Below are positions 1-6,242 of a DNA stretch of 11,866 bases, one piece after another. Position 1 is the stretch's first letter. The number at the start of each line of letters is the position of its first letter. The DNA comes from Anaerolineales bacterium (lineage in GTDB: Bacteria > Chloroflexota > Anaerolineae > Anaerolineales > Villigracilaceae), in contig JAEURF010000024.1 in NCBI GenBank assembly GCA_016789205.1, positions 1 through 11,866 of the forward strand, read 5' to 3'. The notes beneath the pieces are model-generated. The model ran no database searches. It was not told where the DNA came from and saw only the letters and a list, made by a program, of their open reading frames with translations. The position numbers and the translations under genes are program-made.

Positions 1-1
1 A

Positions 2-397
2 AAATTACAATTTCTGAAATCCGATATTTTTTTTGCACCGTTCATAAAAAAATCTTTTGATATTATTTTGATAGCCAGTGTTATGCAATATTTTCCTGAT
101 TTAACTCAATTGCTAAAAACTTTATTTCGTTATCTCAAACCAAACGGTGAAATTCATATTTTAGATTCTGCTTTTTATGCTGATGATGAAATCCTACATG
201 CGGTTCGCCGAAGTGATGGATATTATTCATCTATCGGTTTTCCTGAAATGAGTAAATATTATTTTCACCATCGAATTTCTGAATTACAAAAATTTTCTCC
301 CAAATGGTTGTATGACCCTAATTCGTTCGCCTTGCGAATAAAACGAATATTTGGAAAAACTGATTCGCCGTTTTCATGGGTTGCAATTAAAAAATAA
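2..397 (+). CDS. SAM-dependent methyltransferase, C-terminal part (5' end outside window)
   Basis: The reading frame is open from the left edge, so about 131 residues of the C-terminal half are visible and the true start lies upstream. An internal TTG at 68 is not a credible start, because the conserved fold begins before it. Visible residues 19-33 (FDIILIASVMQYFPD) match the motif of class I Methyltransf_11-type enzymes that follows the acidic SAM-binding strand. Residues 43-56 (YLKPNGEIHILDS) are the typical 'LkpGG' strand-turn. The rest is a helical tail ending in a basic stretch (FALRIKRIFGK). The methyl acceptor cannot be read from the sequence. The stop is one base before the ATG of a Wzx-like flippase, so both are probably co-transcribed, and a sugar or lipid-linked glycan substrate is a reasonable inference. 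The region is rich in A+T. Family is fairly sure, substrate unknown. Confidence 0.8.
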   Translation, partial: KLQFLKSDIFFAPFIKKSFDIILIASVMQYFPDLTQLLKTLFRYLKPNGEIHILDSAFYADDEILHAVRRSDGYYSSIGFPEMSKYYFHHRISELQKFSPKWLYDPNSFALRIKRIFGKTDSPFSWVAIKK

Positions 398-398
398 T

Positions 399-1610
399 AT
401 GTCTTTGTTTGGCATTAATCAAATCCTCGGGAAAAATATTGCTTTTTCAGCACTTTCACGTTTCGCTTCTCAAATCGTTGCTATTCTTTCAAATTTTATT
501 TTAGCGCGCGCTTTAGGCGTGTCAGGCTTTGGAGAATACGCTTTTGTTTCTGCAATTGTGTTAATTGGAAATGCTGTTACAACTTTTGGGACAGATATGG
601 TTTTGATTCGTAAAATCTCTGCCGAAAAAGATTATTCAGGCCTTTCTAACTCTTTAGTGCTTCAACTGATTATTTCTTTCATTCTTATTTTTTGTGTTTT
701 TATATTTTCATCATCCCAAACATTGCGACTTTATATTTTTTCTTTAATCCCACTTTCGTTTTTTACGATTTCAACAATTGCTTTGCGTGGCTCTCACAAT
801 ATTAATTTATTTTCAATATTGCATTTTGCCTTTAGTTTTTTTCAATTTATTTCTGCCTGCCTCGTTTATTTGCTTGATGAAAAAATATCTCAACTTGTTT
901 TGCTTTTGTTGTTAGCGCATGTTCTCTCTGCATTTGTAGGTGTGCTGTTTTGTTTCAGTAAAATTCCGAACTTTATTATTTTCCAAAAACCTTCGCGTGA
1001 AAAAATAATTGATCTGATGCAAATTAGTTTTCCGCTTGCTATTATCGGCTCACTTAGATTGATTTATGAAAGGCTTAGCCTGACGGTTTTTCCATTTCTT
1101 ACAAATCTATTTTATGCGGGATTATTTTCCGCTTCAATGCGTGTGCTGGATGCAATTAAGTTGGGATATATTTCTGCTTTGACTCCGATTTATCCTGAAA
1201 TGTCACGCGATAAAAATTTCCTTTCGCTTCAAACTGGATTACGCTTGCTTCTGCTTTCCTCGATATTTCTTTCGCTGACAATTTTTCTACTGGCGAGATA
1301 CTTAATCGTATTTTTGTTTGGCACTGAATTTGAATCTGCAACAATTTCTTTACAAATTATGGCTTGGATACTTCCTTTTTATGTTGTCGTCTCTTATTAT
1401 TCGCTAGGGTTTTTAGCAATAGAATTAGAAAAACCTGTCTTGCTTTCATTGTCTGCAAGTCTGTTTGGGTTAATGACCATGCTGATTGTGCTGACTCAGG
1501 CATACGGTCTGGTTGGAGGCGCAGTGGCAGTTTTATCCGCAGAAATGTTGCAAGCGAGTTTGTTATTTATCCAATGGAGAAAATATGCCGTTTCCAAATT
1601 ATCGAAATAA
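399..1610 (+). CDS. Wzx-like oligosaccharide/polysaccharide flippase (MOP superfamily)
   Basis: This 403-residue, very hydrophobic protein has about 12 predicted membrane spans, the usual size for Wzx/RfbX-type flippases, which move undecaprenyl-linked glycan units across the cytoplasmic membrane. Family hallmarks are visible: ARALGVSGFGEYAFVSAIV near residues 35-53, LFGTEFESATISLQIM in the C-terminal half, and YGLVGGAVAVLSAEMLQ near the end. The ATG at 399 is chosen because it lies one base after the methyltransferase stop and begins the usual short cytoplasmic lead into span 1. An in-frame TTG at 351 would overlap the upstream gene and has no family support. No strong Shine-Dalgarno site is seen, so translation may be coupled. 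The nucleoside phosphorylase gene starts inside its 3' end. The glycan carried is not readable. A+T content is visibly higher than in later genes, common in glycan loci and suggestive of transfer. Confidence 0.88.
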   Translation: MSLFGINQILGKNIAFSALSRFASQIVAILSNFILARALGVSGFGEYAFVSAIVLIGNAVTTFGTDMVLIRKISAEKDYSGLSNSLVLQLIISFILIFCVFIFSSSQTLRLYIFSLIPLSFFTISTIALRGSHNINLFSILHFAFSFFQFISACLVYLLDEKISQLVLLLLLAHVLSAFVGVLFCFSKIPNFIIFQKPSREKIIDLMQISFPLAIIGSLRLIYERLSLTVFPFLTNLFYAGLFSASMRVLDAIKLGYISALTPIYPEMSRDKNFLSLQTGLRLLLLSSIFLSLTIFLLARYLIVFLFGTEFESATISLQIMAWILPFYVVVSYYSLGFLAIELEKPVLLSLSASLFGLMTMLIVLTQAYGLVGGAVAVLSAEMLQASLLFIQWRKYAVSKLSK

Positions 1611-2361
1611 ATATACTGGTGAAGCCATCATGCGCCCAGAAGATACGATTGAAATGCGAAAGCGTTTTGGAAAATTTCCAAAAGTCAGCCCGCCTAGTGG
1701 ATTAATATTTTGCATGAAAAATGGTTTACCAGAAAAATTGCGTTGGCGTGTGCCGATTCGAAAAGTGGGCAAAGTAATGGGGGATATGTTTTTGGTCAAA
1801 AAGACAAAAGGAAATGTCGGCGTGCTTTCTAATTTTGGAATTGGTGCGCCTGTGGTGGTTTCACTGGCTGAAGAGATGATTTCTTTTGGGGTAAAAAAAA
1901 TTATCATTCTTTCTTGGGCTGGAGCATTACAAAAAAACTTAGTCACTGGTGATCTTGTGATTAATGATTCTGCCATTCGTGACGATGGTGTTTCACATCA
2001 TTATATTAAATCTGATGAACGTGCTTATGCTGATGTTAATTTGAAAACGAAAATTGAAAATGAATTAACGAAACAAAATGCAAAATTTTATTCGGGAAGC
2101 ACTTGGACGACCGATGCCCCATACCGTGAAACGAAAGAGGAGATTCTCAAATATCAATTGGAAAATGTACAAACGGTAGAAATGGAAATTGCAGGACTGT
2201 TCACCTTAGGTCAGGTGCGAGGCGTGCAAGTTGCATCAATTGTAATTGTGGCAGATAGTTTGGCAAATCTGGCTTGGCAACCTCCACAGGATATGAAAAG
2301 AATTAACCAATCTTTTGAAATTGCCTATAAAACTGCGATTCAGGTTCTTAATCAAGAATAA
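1585..2361 (+). CDS. Nucleoside phosphorylase family protein (PNP/UDP type, NP-I)
   Basis: The ATG at 1585 is chosen because GGAGA (1576-1580) sits 4 nt upstream. It overlaps the flippase by 26 bp and gives 258 residues, the normal size for hexameric NP-I enzymes, which split nucleosides with phosphate into base and pentose-1-phosphate in the cytoplasm. Seen in the protein: a GIGAP loop (residues 85-89), GDLVINDSAIRDDG (122-135), TTDAPYRETKEE (175-186), VEMEIAGL (198-205; the ribose-binding MxE region) and VADSL (222-226) with the catalytic-type Asp224. Odd: the loop that normally reads R-x-G-T-x-G, with a phosphate-binding Arg, reads IILSWAGAL here, so Arg is absent at the expected place. 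This puts it in a divergent branch. Uridine, purine nucleoside or methylthioadenosine are all possible substrates. No terminator hairpin is visible in the 100 bp after its stop. Confidence 0.82.
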   Translation: MPFPNYRNKYTGEAIMRPEDTIEMRKRFGKFPKVSPPSGLIFCMKNGLPEKLRWRVPIRKVGKVMGDMFLVKKTKGNVGVLSNFGIGAPVVVSLAEEMISFGVKKIIILSWAGALQKNLVTGDLVINDSAIRDDGVSHHYIKSDERAYADVNLKTKIENELTKQNAKFYSGSTWTTDAPYRETKEEILKYQLENVQTVEMEIAGLFTLGQVRGVQVASIVIVADSLANLAWQPPQDMKRINQSFEIAYKTAIQVLNQE

Positions 2362-2429
2362 AAGCAACCTTTCCAATTCCTCAACGTATATCATTTCAGG
2401 CTTTCATTTTTAAGCAAAAAGTTATACAC

Positions 2430-2453
2430 TACAATAAAAGCATTTCACAGGAG
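2430..2453 (+). promoter_or_regulatory. Possible -10 box and Shine-Dalgarno site of the LiaF-like operon
   Basis: The 100-bp gap 2362-2461 separates two functionally different gene groups on the same strand. TACAAT at 2430-2435 is a good -10 match, but no convincing TTGACA-like -35 is present 16-18 bp upstream (T-rich only). AGGAG at 2449-2453 lies 8 nt before the ATG at 2462 and is a clear ribosome binding site. This would give a leader of about 20 nt, unlike the - strand genes that have no such site. The promoter call is tentative; the ribosome binding site is firm. Confidence 0.4.
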
Positions 2454-2461
2454 ATTAAATT

Positions 2462-2995
2462 ATGAGTGGAAATCGTTCACAACTTGCATTAGGTGTCATT
2501 CTCGTTTTGATTGGCGCATGGTTTTTACTAGACCAAACTGTGCCCGCCTTCAGTAATTTTTTTGATAAATACACCGAATGGCCCATCAACTTATTATTGA
2601 TTGGCGGTGTTATTTTCATTGTCGGGTTGGTGCTAGGTGCGCCGGGGCTTTCTGTGCCTGCCGCCATTGTGGCTGGTACAGGCGGAATTTTCTATTATCA
2701 ACAAGCCACAGGTAATTATGAATCATGGTCATATCTGTGGACGTTGTATCCCGGCTTTGTTGGCGTGGGTAGTATTTTGGCTGGCTTGCTCGGAGACCAC
2801 ACCGCGCACAACCTCAAACGCGGACTTAACATGATGGTTTTCAGCGCACTGCTATTTCTTGGTTTTTCAGCATTCTTTGGCGGATGGGATTTACTCGGCA
2901 ATTATGTCCCAGCCATTTTGTTGATATTGCTTGGTTTATGGGTGTTAGGGCAAGGCTTGTATCGCACCTATAAAAATAAAAACCAAAGTGAATAA
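2462..2995 (+). CDS. Small polytopic membrane protein, LiaI/LiaF-TM-like
   Basis: 177 residues with about six hydrophobic segments (roughly 7-26, 40-60, 63-78, 93-110, 122-140, 146-164) and a short basic C-terminal tail. There is no signal peptide beyond the first span. Features typical of LiaI/LiaF transmembrane modules are visible: short glycine-rich span pairs of the type LALGVILVLIGAWFLL, and W-x-YLW-x-LYPGFVGVG at about 89-103. Proteins with this module sit in the cytoplasmic membrane and are linked in other bacteria to envelope-stress signalling. No catalytic residues are seen. It is first in a three-gene operon: the next ATG starts 2 bases after its stop, and the following proteins have the same kind of membrane module. 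The AGGAG site 8 nt upstream fixes the start. Function not known; the family assignment rests on architecture, not close identity. Confidence 0.72.
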   Translation: MSGNRSQLALGVILVLIGAWFLLDQTVPAFSNFFDKYTEWPINLLLIGGVIFIVGLVLGAPGLSVPAAIVAGTGGIFYYQQATGNYESWSYLWTLYPGFVGVGSILAGLLGDHTAHNLKRGLNMMVFSALLFLGFSAFFGGWDLLGNYVPAILLILLGLWVLGQGLYRTYKNKNQSE

Positions 2996-2997
2996 AA

Positions 2998-3795
2998 ATG
3001 AAGAATAATTCTTTAATTTGGGGTTTTATTTTACTTTTGCTTGGCGGGTTAATGCTTGCCAATGCGATGGGTATTCGGCTTCCAAATGGAAATTCACTCA
3101 CGAGTTTATTCTGGCCCCTCACGTTAATTTTCTTTGGCATGTGGGCATTGGTGAGCGTGTTTTGGAAGCGCGAAGCAGAAACTGAATCTGCAAGCATTGC
3201 ACTAGAAAACGCCGATGCAACCAAAATAAAAATTCATCATGGTGCAGGTGAATTAAAGATTCATAGTGGTGCAAATCCAAATGAATTATTGCATGGAACA
3301 TTCATCGGCGGCATGGAGCATTCTGCCGAACGAAGCGGAAACAAGTTGAACGTCACATTAAGAAGCGCGAAAAATTTTTTCGACTTCCCATTTTTTGCAT
3401 CTCATGTTGAATACAATTGGGATGTGGCATTGAATCAAAATATCCCCACTTCTTTAAGATTTAACATCGGAGCAAATAAATCAGTCATTGCATTGCGTGA
3501 TATGAATTTAATTGATTTGAAAGTAAAAGCCGGTGCCAGCGATATTGACCTAATTTTGCCTGAACGTGGTCGCTTCAGAACTGACTTCGACTTGGGCGCC
3601 GCTTCGTTGACATTAACCATCCCTGAAAATGTTTCAGCGCGCATTCATGCTTCGCTTGGCGCGGCAGATTTGAGTATTGATAAAAACCGCTTTCCAAAAG
3701 TAAATGGCGTATATCAATCACCAGATTATGAAACTGCCACAAATGCAGTGGATGTTCACATCAATGCTGGTGCGGCTTCGATAAAAATAAAATAG
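2998..3795 (+). CDS. LiaF-TM protein with extracytoplasmic toastrack-like beta domain
   Basis: 265 residues. Two N-terminal membrane spans (about 5-24 and 35-55; LIWGFILLLLGGLMLANAMG, then LFWPLTLIFFGMWALVSVFW) form a LiaI/LiaF-type hairpin. The rest (about 65-265) is a soluble beta-rich domain like the toastrack/DUF4097/LiaF-C fold. It holds recurrent G-A-x turns followed by alternating hydrophobic residues: GAGELKI (82), GANKSVI (158), GASDIDL (179), GAASLTL (200), GAADLSI (221), GAASIKI (258). The glycines at 158, 179, 200 and 221 are exactly 21 residues apart, as expected for rungs of a beta-solenoid. By family knowledge such domains lie next to membrane-stress sensors and may bind envelope ligands or partner proteins. 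No enzyme motif is seen. It starts 2 bases after the previous stop, so translation is probably coupled, and it shares an operon with two other LiaF-TM-like proteins. Confidence 0.78.
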   Translation: MKNNSLIWGFILLLLGGLMLANAMGIRLPNGNSLTSLFWPLTLIFFGMWALVSVFWKREAETESASIALENADATKIKIHHGAGELKIHSGANPNELLHGTFIGGMEHSAERSGNKLNVTLRSAKNFFDFPFFASHVEYNWDVALNQNIPTSLRFNIGANKSVIALRDMNLIDLKVKAGASDIDLILPERGRFRTDFDLGAASLTLTIPENVSARIHASLGAADLSIDKNRFPKVNGVYQSPDYETATNAVDVHINAGAASIKIK

Positions 3796-3808
3796 TGAAA
3801 GGTATCCT

Positions 3809-4573
3809 ATGAAAAAATTTGATACAAGAATTGTATTTGGTTTAATGATGATTATAGGCGGAGGGCTGGCACTGGCACAAGCAATGGGATATTTAGAAAA
3901 TGTCTCAAAATATTTTTGGGGAATTGTCTTTGCTGTAGCTGGGCTATCTTTTCTTTTTGTGCTTTTTAGCGGCGAATGGTGGGCGGCATTTCCGGGCTTT
4001 ACCTTGCTCGCGCTTGGGGCATTGATTTTGCTTCCAGAATCGCTTGAGGAACTCGGTGGTGGTCTCTTTTTAGGTGGCATCGCGCTTTCGTTTTGGTATA
4101 CCTATTTCACAGACCGAACTGGCAGGTGGTGGGCAATCATCCCTGGCGGTGTGCTAACCGCGCTTTCGCTTTTAATTTTCGGTTCTACATATTTTGAAGA
4201 ATATTCCGGTGCGATTGTATTAGGCGGTATTGGATTAACGTTTTTTATTTTATATCTCACCAATCCAAGCGAAAGATGGTGGGCGTTAATTCCGTTTGGC
4301 GTGTTATCTACATTGGCAACCATTACTGTTGTAGCTGACCAAGTCGGTGAGTTTCAAACGGCAGGTGTGTTCTTCTTCGGTTTAGCAGTCACATTTTTAT
4401 TGGTCGCGTTACTAGCGAAAATGCAATGGGCGTATTGGCCCGCATTGGCATTAGGCGTGATGGGTGTTTTGGGTCTTGCCTCGTTATTAGATATTGCCAA
4501 TTATGTTTGGGCGATTGCGCTTATCCTTGCGGGCGTTGTGATGTTGTTTCGATATTTTACAAAACAAAGTTAA
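3809..4573 (+). CDS. Polytopic membrane protein made of exact 50-residue repeats
   Basis: 254 residues, nearly all hydrophobic, with about nine to ten short spans. GAAAGG (3797-3802) lies 6 nt before the ATG and supports the start. The N-terminus (RIVFGLMMIIGGGLALAQAMGYLE) resembles the preceding gene's LiaI-type span. From residue 30 on the protein repeats with a period of exactly 50: the tryptophan marker occurs at 57-58 (GEWWAAFPG), 107-108 (GRWWAIIPG), 157-158 (ERWWALIPF) and 207 (MQWAYWPAL). Each is preceded by a glycine-rich span (GGGLFLGGIALSF, GAIVLGGIGLTFF, GVFFFGLAVTFLL) and followed by a G/A/L-rich span. A final half unit (NYVWAIALILAGVVMLF) closes the protein. It probably arose by tandem duplication of a two-span LiaF-TM unit. 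Function unknown; cytoplasmic-membrane location is sure. Last gene of the operon, followed by terminator structures. Confidence 0.75.
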   Translation: MKKFDTRIVFGLMMIIGGGLALAQAMGYLENVSKYFWGIVFAVAGLSFLFVLFSGEWWAAFPGFTLLALGALILLPESLEELGGGLFLGGIALSFWYTYFTDRTGRWWAIIPGGVLTALSLLIFGSTYFEEYSGAIVLGGIGLTFFILYLTNPSERWWALIPFGVLSTLATITVVADQVGEFQTAGVFFFGLAVTFLLVALLAKMQWAYWPALALGVMGVLGLASLLDIANYVWAIALILAGVVMLFRYFTKQS

Positions 4574-4576
4574 TCA

Positions 4577-4701
4577 TTAGACTTCTCGTATAAGTCAAAA
4601 TTTTATATATCATCGGCGTTAGAGAACGCCTTCTACACGAGAAAAAATAATATTTGATTGGGTAGTGTGCGCTCTCTAGCGCACTTTTGCAAGAGGTCTA
4701 A
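4577..4701. repeat. 125-bp palindromic MITE/REP-like element
   Basis: A non-coding element four bases after the stop of the membrane operon. Its ends are imperfect inverted repeats, TTAGACTTCT (from 4577) against TTAGACCTCT read on the - strand (from 4701), 9 of 10 matching. Inside are TTCTCGT (4583-4589) with ACGAGAA (4637-4643), and two hairpins: GGCGTT-AGAG-AACGCC (4615-4630) and GTGCGCT-CTCT-AGCGCAC (4667-4684). A TA dinucleotide lies at both ends, compatible with a Tc1/IS630-type target duplication, but this is weak. No protein is encoded. Family is unknown without a genome search. Confidence 0.55.
4667..4688 (+). terminator. Rho-independent terminator of the LiaF-like operon
   Basis: A 7-bp perfect, G+C-rich stem (GTGCGCT / AGCGCAC) with a 4-nt loop CTCT is followed directly by TTTT. 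It lies 94 bases after the stop of the third membrane gene and inside the larger palindromic element. The T-run is short, so efficiency may be moderate. Confidence 0.6.
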
Positions 4702-4709
4702 TTAACAAA

Positions 4710-4765
4710 CGTCCCGCAGGTTTCAGAATTTCACAAAATTTGATAAAACCTGCGGGACGGTTTTT
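4710..4765. terminator. Long hairpin, likely bidirectional terminator between convergent operons
   Basis: CGTCCCGCAGGTTT (4710-4723) is perfectly complementary to AAACCTGCGGGACG (4746-4759), a 14-bp stem. The 22-nt loop contains a smaller A+T hairpin (AATTT 4727-4731 with AAATT 4736-4740). On the + strand it is followed by GTTTTT. Read on the - strand it is followed by TTTGTTAATT. It therefore can stop transcription from both sides; the right-hand gene ends 4 bases beyond the stem. The long loop and nested stem also suggest a dispersed repeat unit. Confidence 0.7.
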
Positions 4766-6242
4766 ATGGATAATTTGCATTTACAGCTGTAAATGCATCT
4801 CCACATTCACACGCGATTACGGTTAAATTCCCCTTCGTTAAAGTTCCTAAATAAGCGCGGCTTCCATTATGTGGAATCCATCCATCCATCACAAATGGAA
4901 TGGCACTGTCTGCAATCATCCATTCACCATTGTATTTTCTTGAGATATGCACATGCGTTCCTGTTGAACGCCCGCCTTCACATGATGGATAACCAATTAA
5001 ATCTCCAGCCTTTAAGTTTGCGCCGACCACTGCACGTTGATTTGTGGCTAAGTGTAAATAATAAATCACCCAGCCTGTACGCTCATCGCCGTCTTTGTCT
5101 AAATCTAAAACCACGCCATCAATACTAGAGCGGACTACCAATCCGTCTGCAATCGCAACGGCATAATTTTCTGATTTTGCGGATACACAACCTGATTTTT
5201 CAGAAGGCGGCGCGAAATCTAACGCGGAAAACGGTTCACCCGTGCCCCAGCCTGTGTGCGGACCCCCGGTATAACTCCACGTTTGGGCATTGGGGAAGGG
5301 CAAGGTTAATTCAGGTTGTGTGAGACTGCCGGGAATTAATTCAAATGATTCATCCCATGGATTGCCAAAAAGATTAAGATAGGCTTGATACAAACCTTCG
5401 GGTCCGATGGCGCGAGAAAAATCATCCCCTGAATACATTCTTGAAAAATAATATTGAAGTGCGGCTGAGCCAGCATTTTGCCATGGGTCCGGGCGGAATA
5501 AATTATTGTTTGTGTCTTCAAATTCAAGCAAAGACCCATTTCGCCAGCCATAATAGCCATTATTAAGAGTATTAGCGGCAATCACGAGTTGAAGATAATG
5601 TGATTCCCAAAAAGCGCGGTCAAACCCAAGTAATTTTCTGTTAACCGGCGGAGCCTCTTGGGTCAATGCACCACCTTGATATTCTAAAATTGCAAGCAAT
5701 AAATGTGGATTGATGCTGTAGTTTAGGGCAACATAATCTACCAATTCAGCACCAGAACGCCATCTGCCGGATACGTATGCGCGATAATTTTTCCACCAAC
5801 CCGCTTGCGACTCGACAAATGCGGCAGTATTAAACCCTGCTGTCGTTGGTCCATTCACAAAGGCATGGTCTGGGATGCTTTGAAACGTAGTACCCCATAA
5901 TGCGCGATAATAAATAGGGATTTTCATGGGCATACCGGGAGGCATGGTTGTAGCGTCACGTGGGATGAACGTATTCGCGGATAAGATTTCATCTACGGTT
6001 GTATTAAAACGCAATGCCAATGCGGGCAACGTATCACCTGTTTGCGCAATGTAATCAACCAATTCGGCGGGGGCGTATGCAAGGCGCGTTGGCAGAGGTG
6101 TAGAGTCAATTGCAGGGTTCATCGCACCTGCTTGCGCAGTAGGTGAAGCGGAGTTTGAATCTGAGTTTGACGGGGAAGTACAAGAAGTGATTGCGAATAT
6201 AACAATTAAGAAGATTGTCTTGATATGTTTTATTTTATTCAT
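4764..6242 (-). CDS. LysM + lysozyme-like + M23A metallopeptidase lipoprotein (paralog 1)
   Basis: 492 residues from the ATG at 6242, which overlaps the upstream paralog's stop by 8 bp and is preceded by a GAGAAAG purine stretch; an in-frame GTG at 6251 is a less likely start. A short lipoprotein signal ends in ITSC (Cys21), so the protein is exported and lipid-anchored. Then follow a short linker, a LysM glycan-binding domain (about 62-110; YIAQTGDTLPALALRF), a helical lysozyme-like middle region (about 165-300; SINPHLLLAILEYQGG, NAGSAALQYYFSRM) and a C-terminal M23 domain (about 315-460). Zinc and catalytic residues are present: His329 in GGPHTGWG, Asp342 in SALDFAP, His397 in YYLHLA, and His430/His432 in GTHVH. 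The His-to-Asp spacing of 13 matches the LasA/beta-lytic M23A type. DLDKDG (380-385) may bind calcium. Cys352 and Cys421 may pair; two further cysteines (478, 480) are unique to this paralog. Role: cell-wall peptide cleavage, inferred. Confidence 0.85.
   Translation of the reverse strand: MNKIKHIKTIFLIVIFAITSCTSPSNSDSNSASPTAQAGAMNPAIDSTPLPTRLAYAPAELVDYIAQTGDTLPALALRFNTTVDEILSANTFIPRDATTMPPGMPMKIPIYYRALWGTTFQSIPDHAFVNGPTTAGFNTAAFVESQAGWWKNYRAYVSGRWRSGAELVDYVALNYSINPHLLLAILEYQGGALTQEAPPVNRKLLGFDRAFWESHYLQLVIAANTLNNGYYGWRNGSLLEFEDTNNNLFRPDPWQNAGSAALQYYFSRMYSGDDFSRAIGPEGLYQAYLNLFGNPWDESFELIPGSLTQPELTLPFPNAQTWSYTGGPHTGWGTGEPFSALDFAPPSEKSGCVSAKSENYAVAIADGLVVRSSIDGVVLDLDKDGDERTGWVIYYLHLATNQRAVVGANLKAGDLIGYPSCEGGRSTGTHVHISRKYNGEWMIADSAIPFVMDGWIPHNGSRAYLGTLTKGNLTVIACECGDAFTAVNANYP

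Noticed and set aside
351..398. Upstream TTG start of the flippase.
   Set aside because: It would overlap the methyltransferase and adds a basic stretch not expected before span 1; the ATG at 399 is adjacent to the upstream stop.
4577..4759. Hairpins at the convergent junction as a CRISPR, attachment site or small RNA.
   Set aside because: There are no regularly spaced direct repeats, no integrase, and no promoter-like signal reading into them; a repeat/terminator explanation is sufficient.
4793..5128. Open frames opposite or inside the lipoprotein genes (also near 5336-5581, 6363-6719, 7527-7799, 7888-8154, 7999-8241).
   Set aside because: They lie wholly within well-supported genes in other frames, have low-complexity His/Leu-rich or frame-shadow sequence, and have no ribosome site or family motif.
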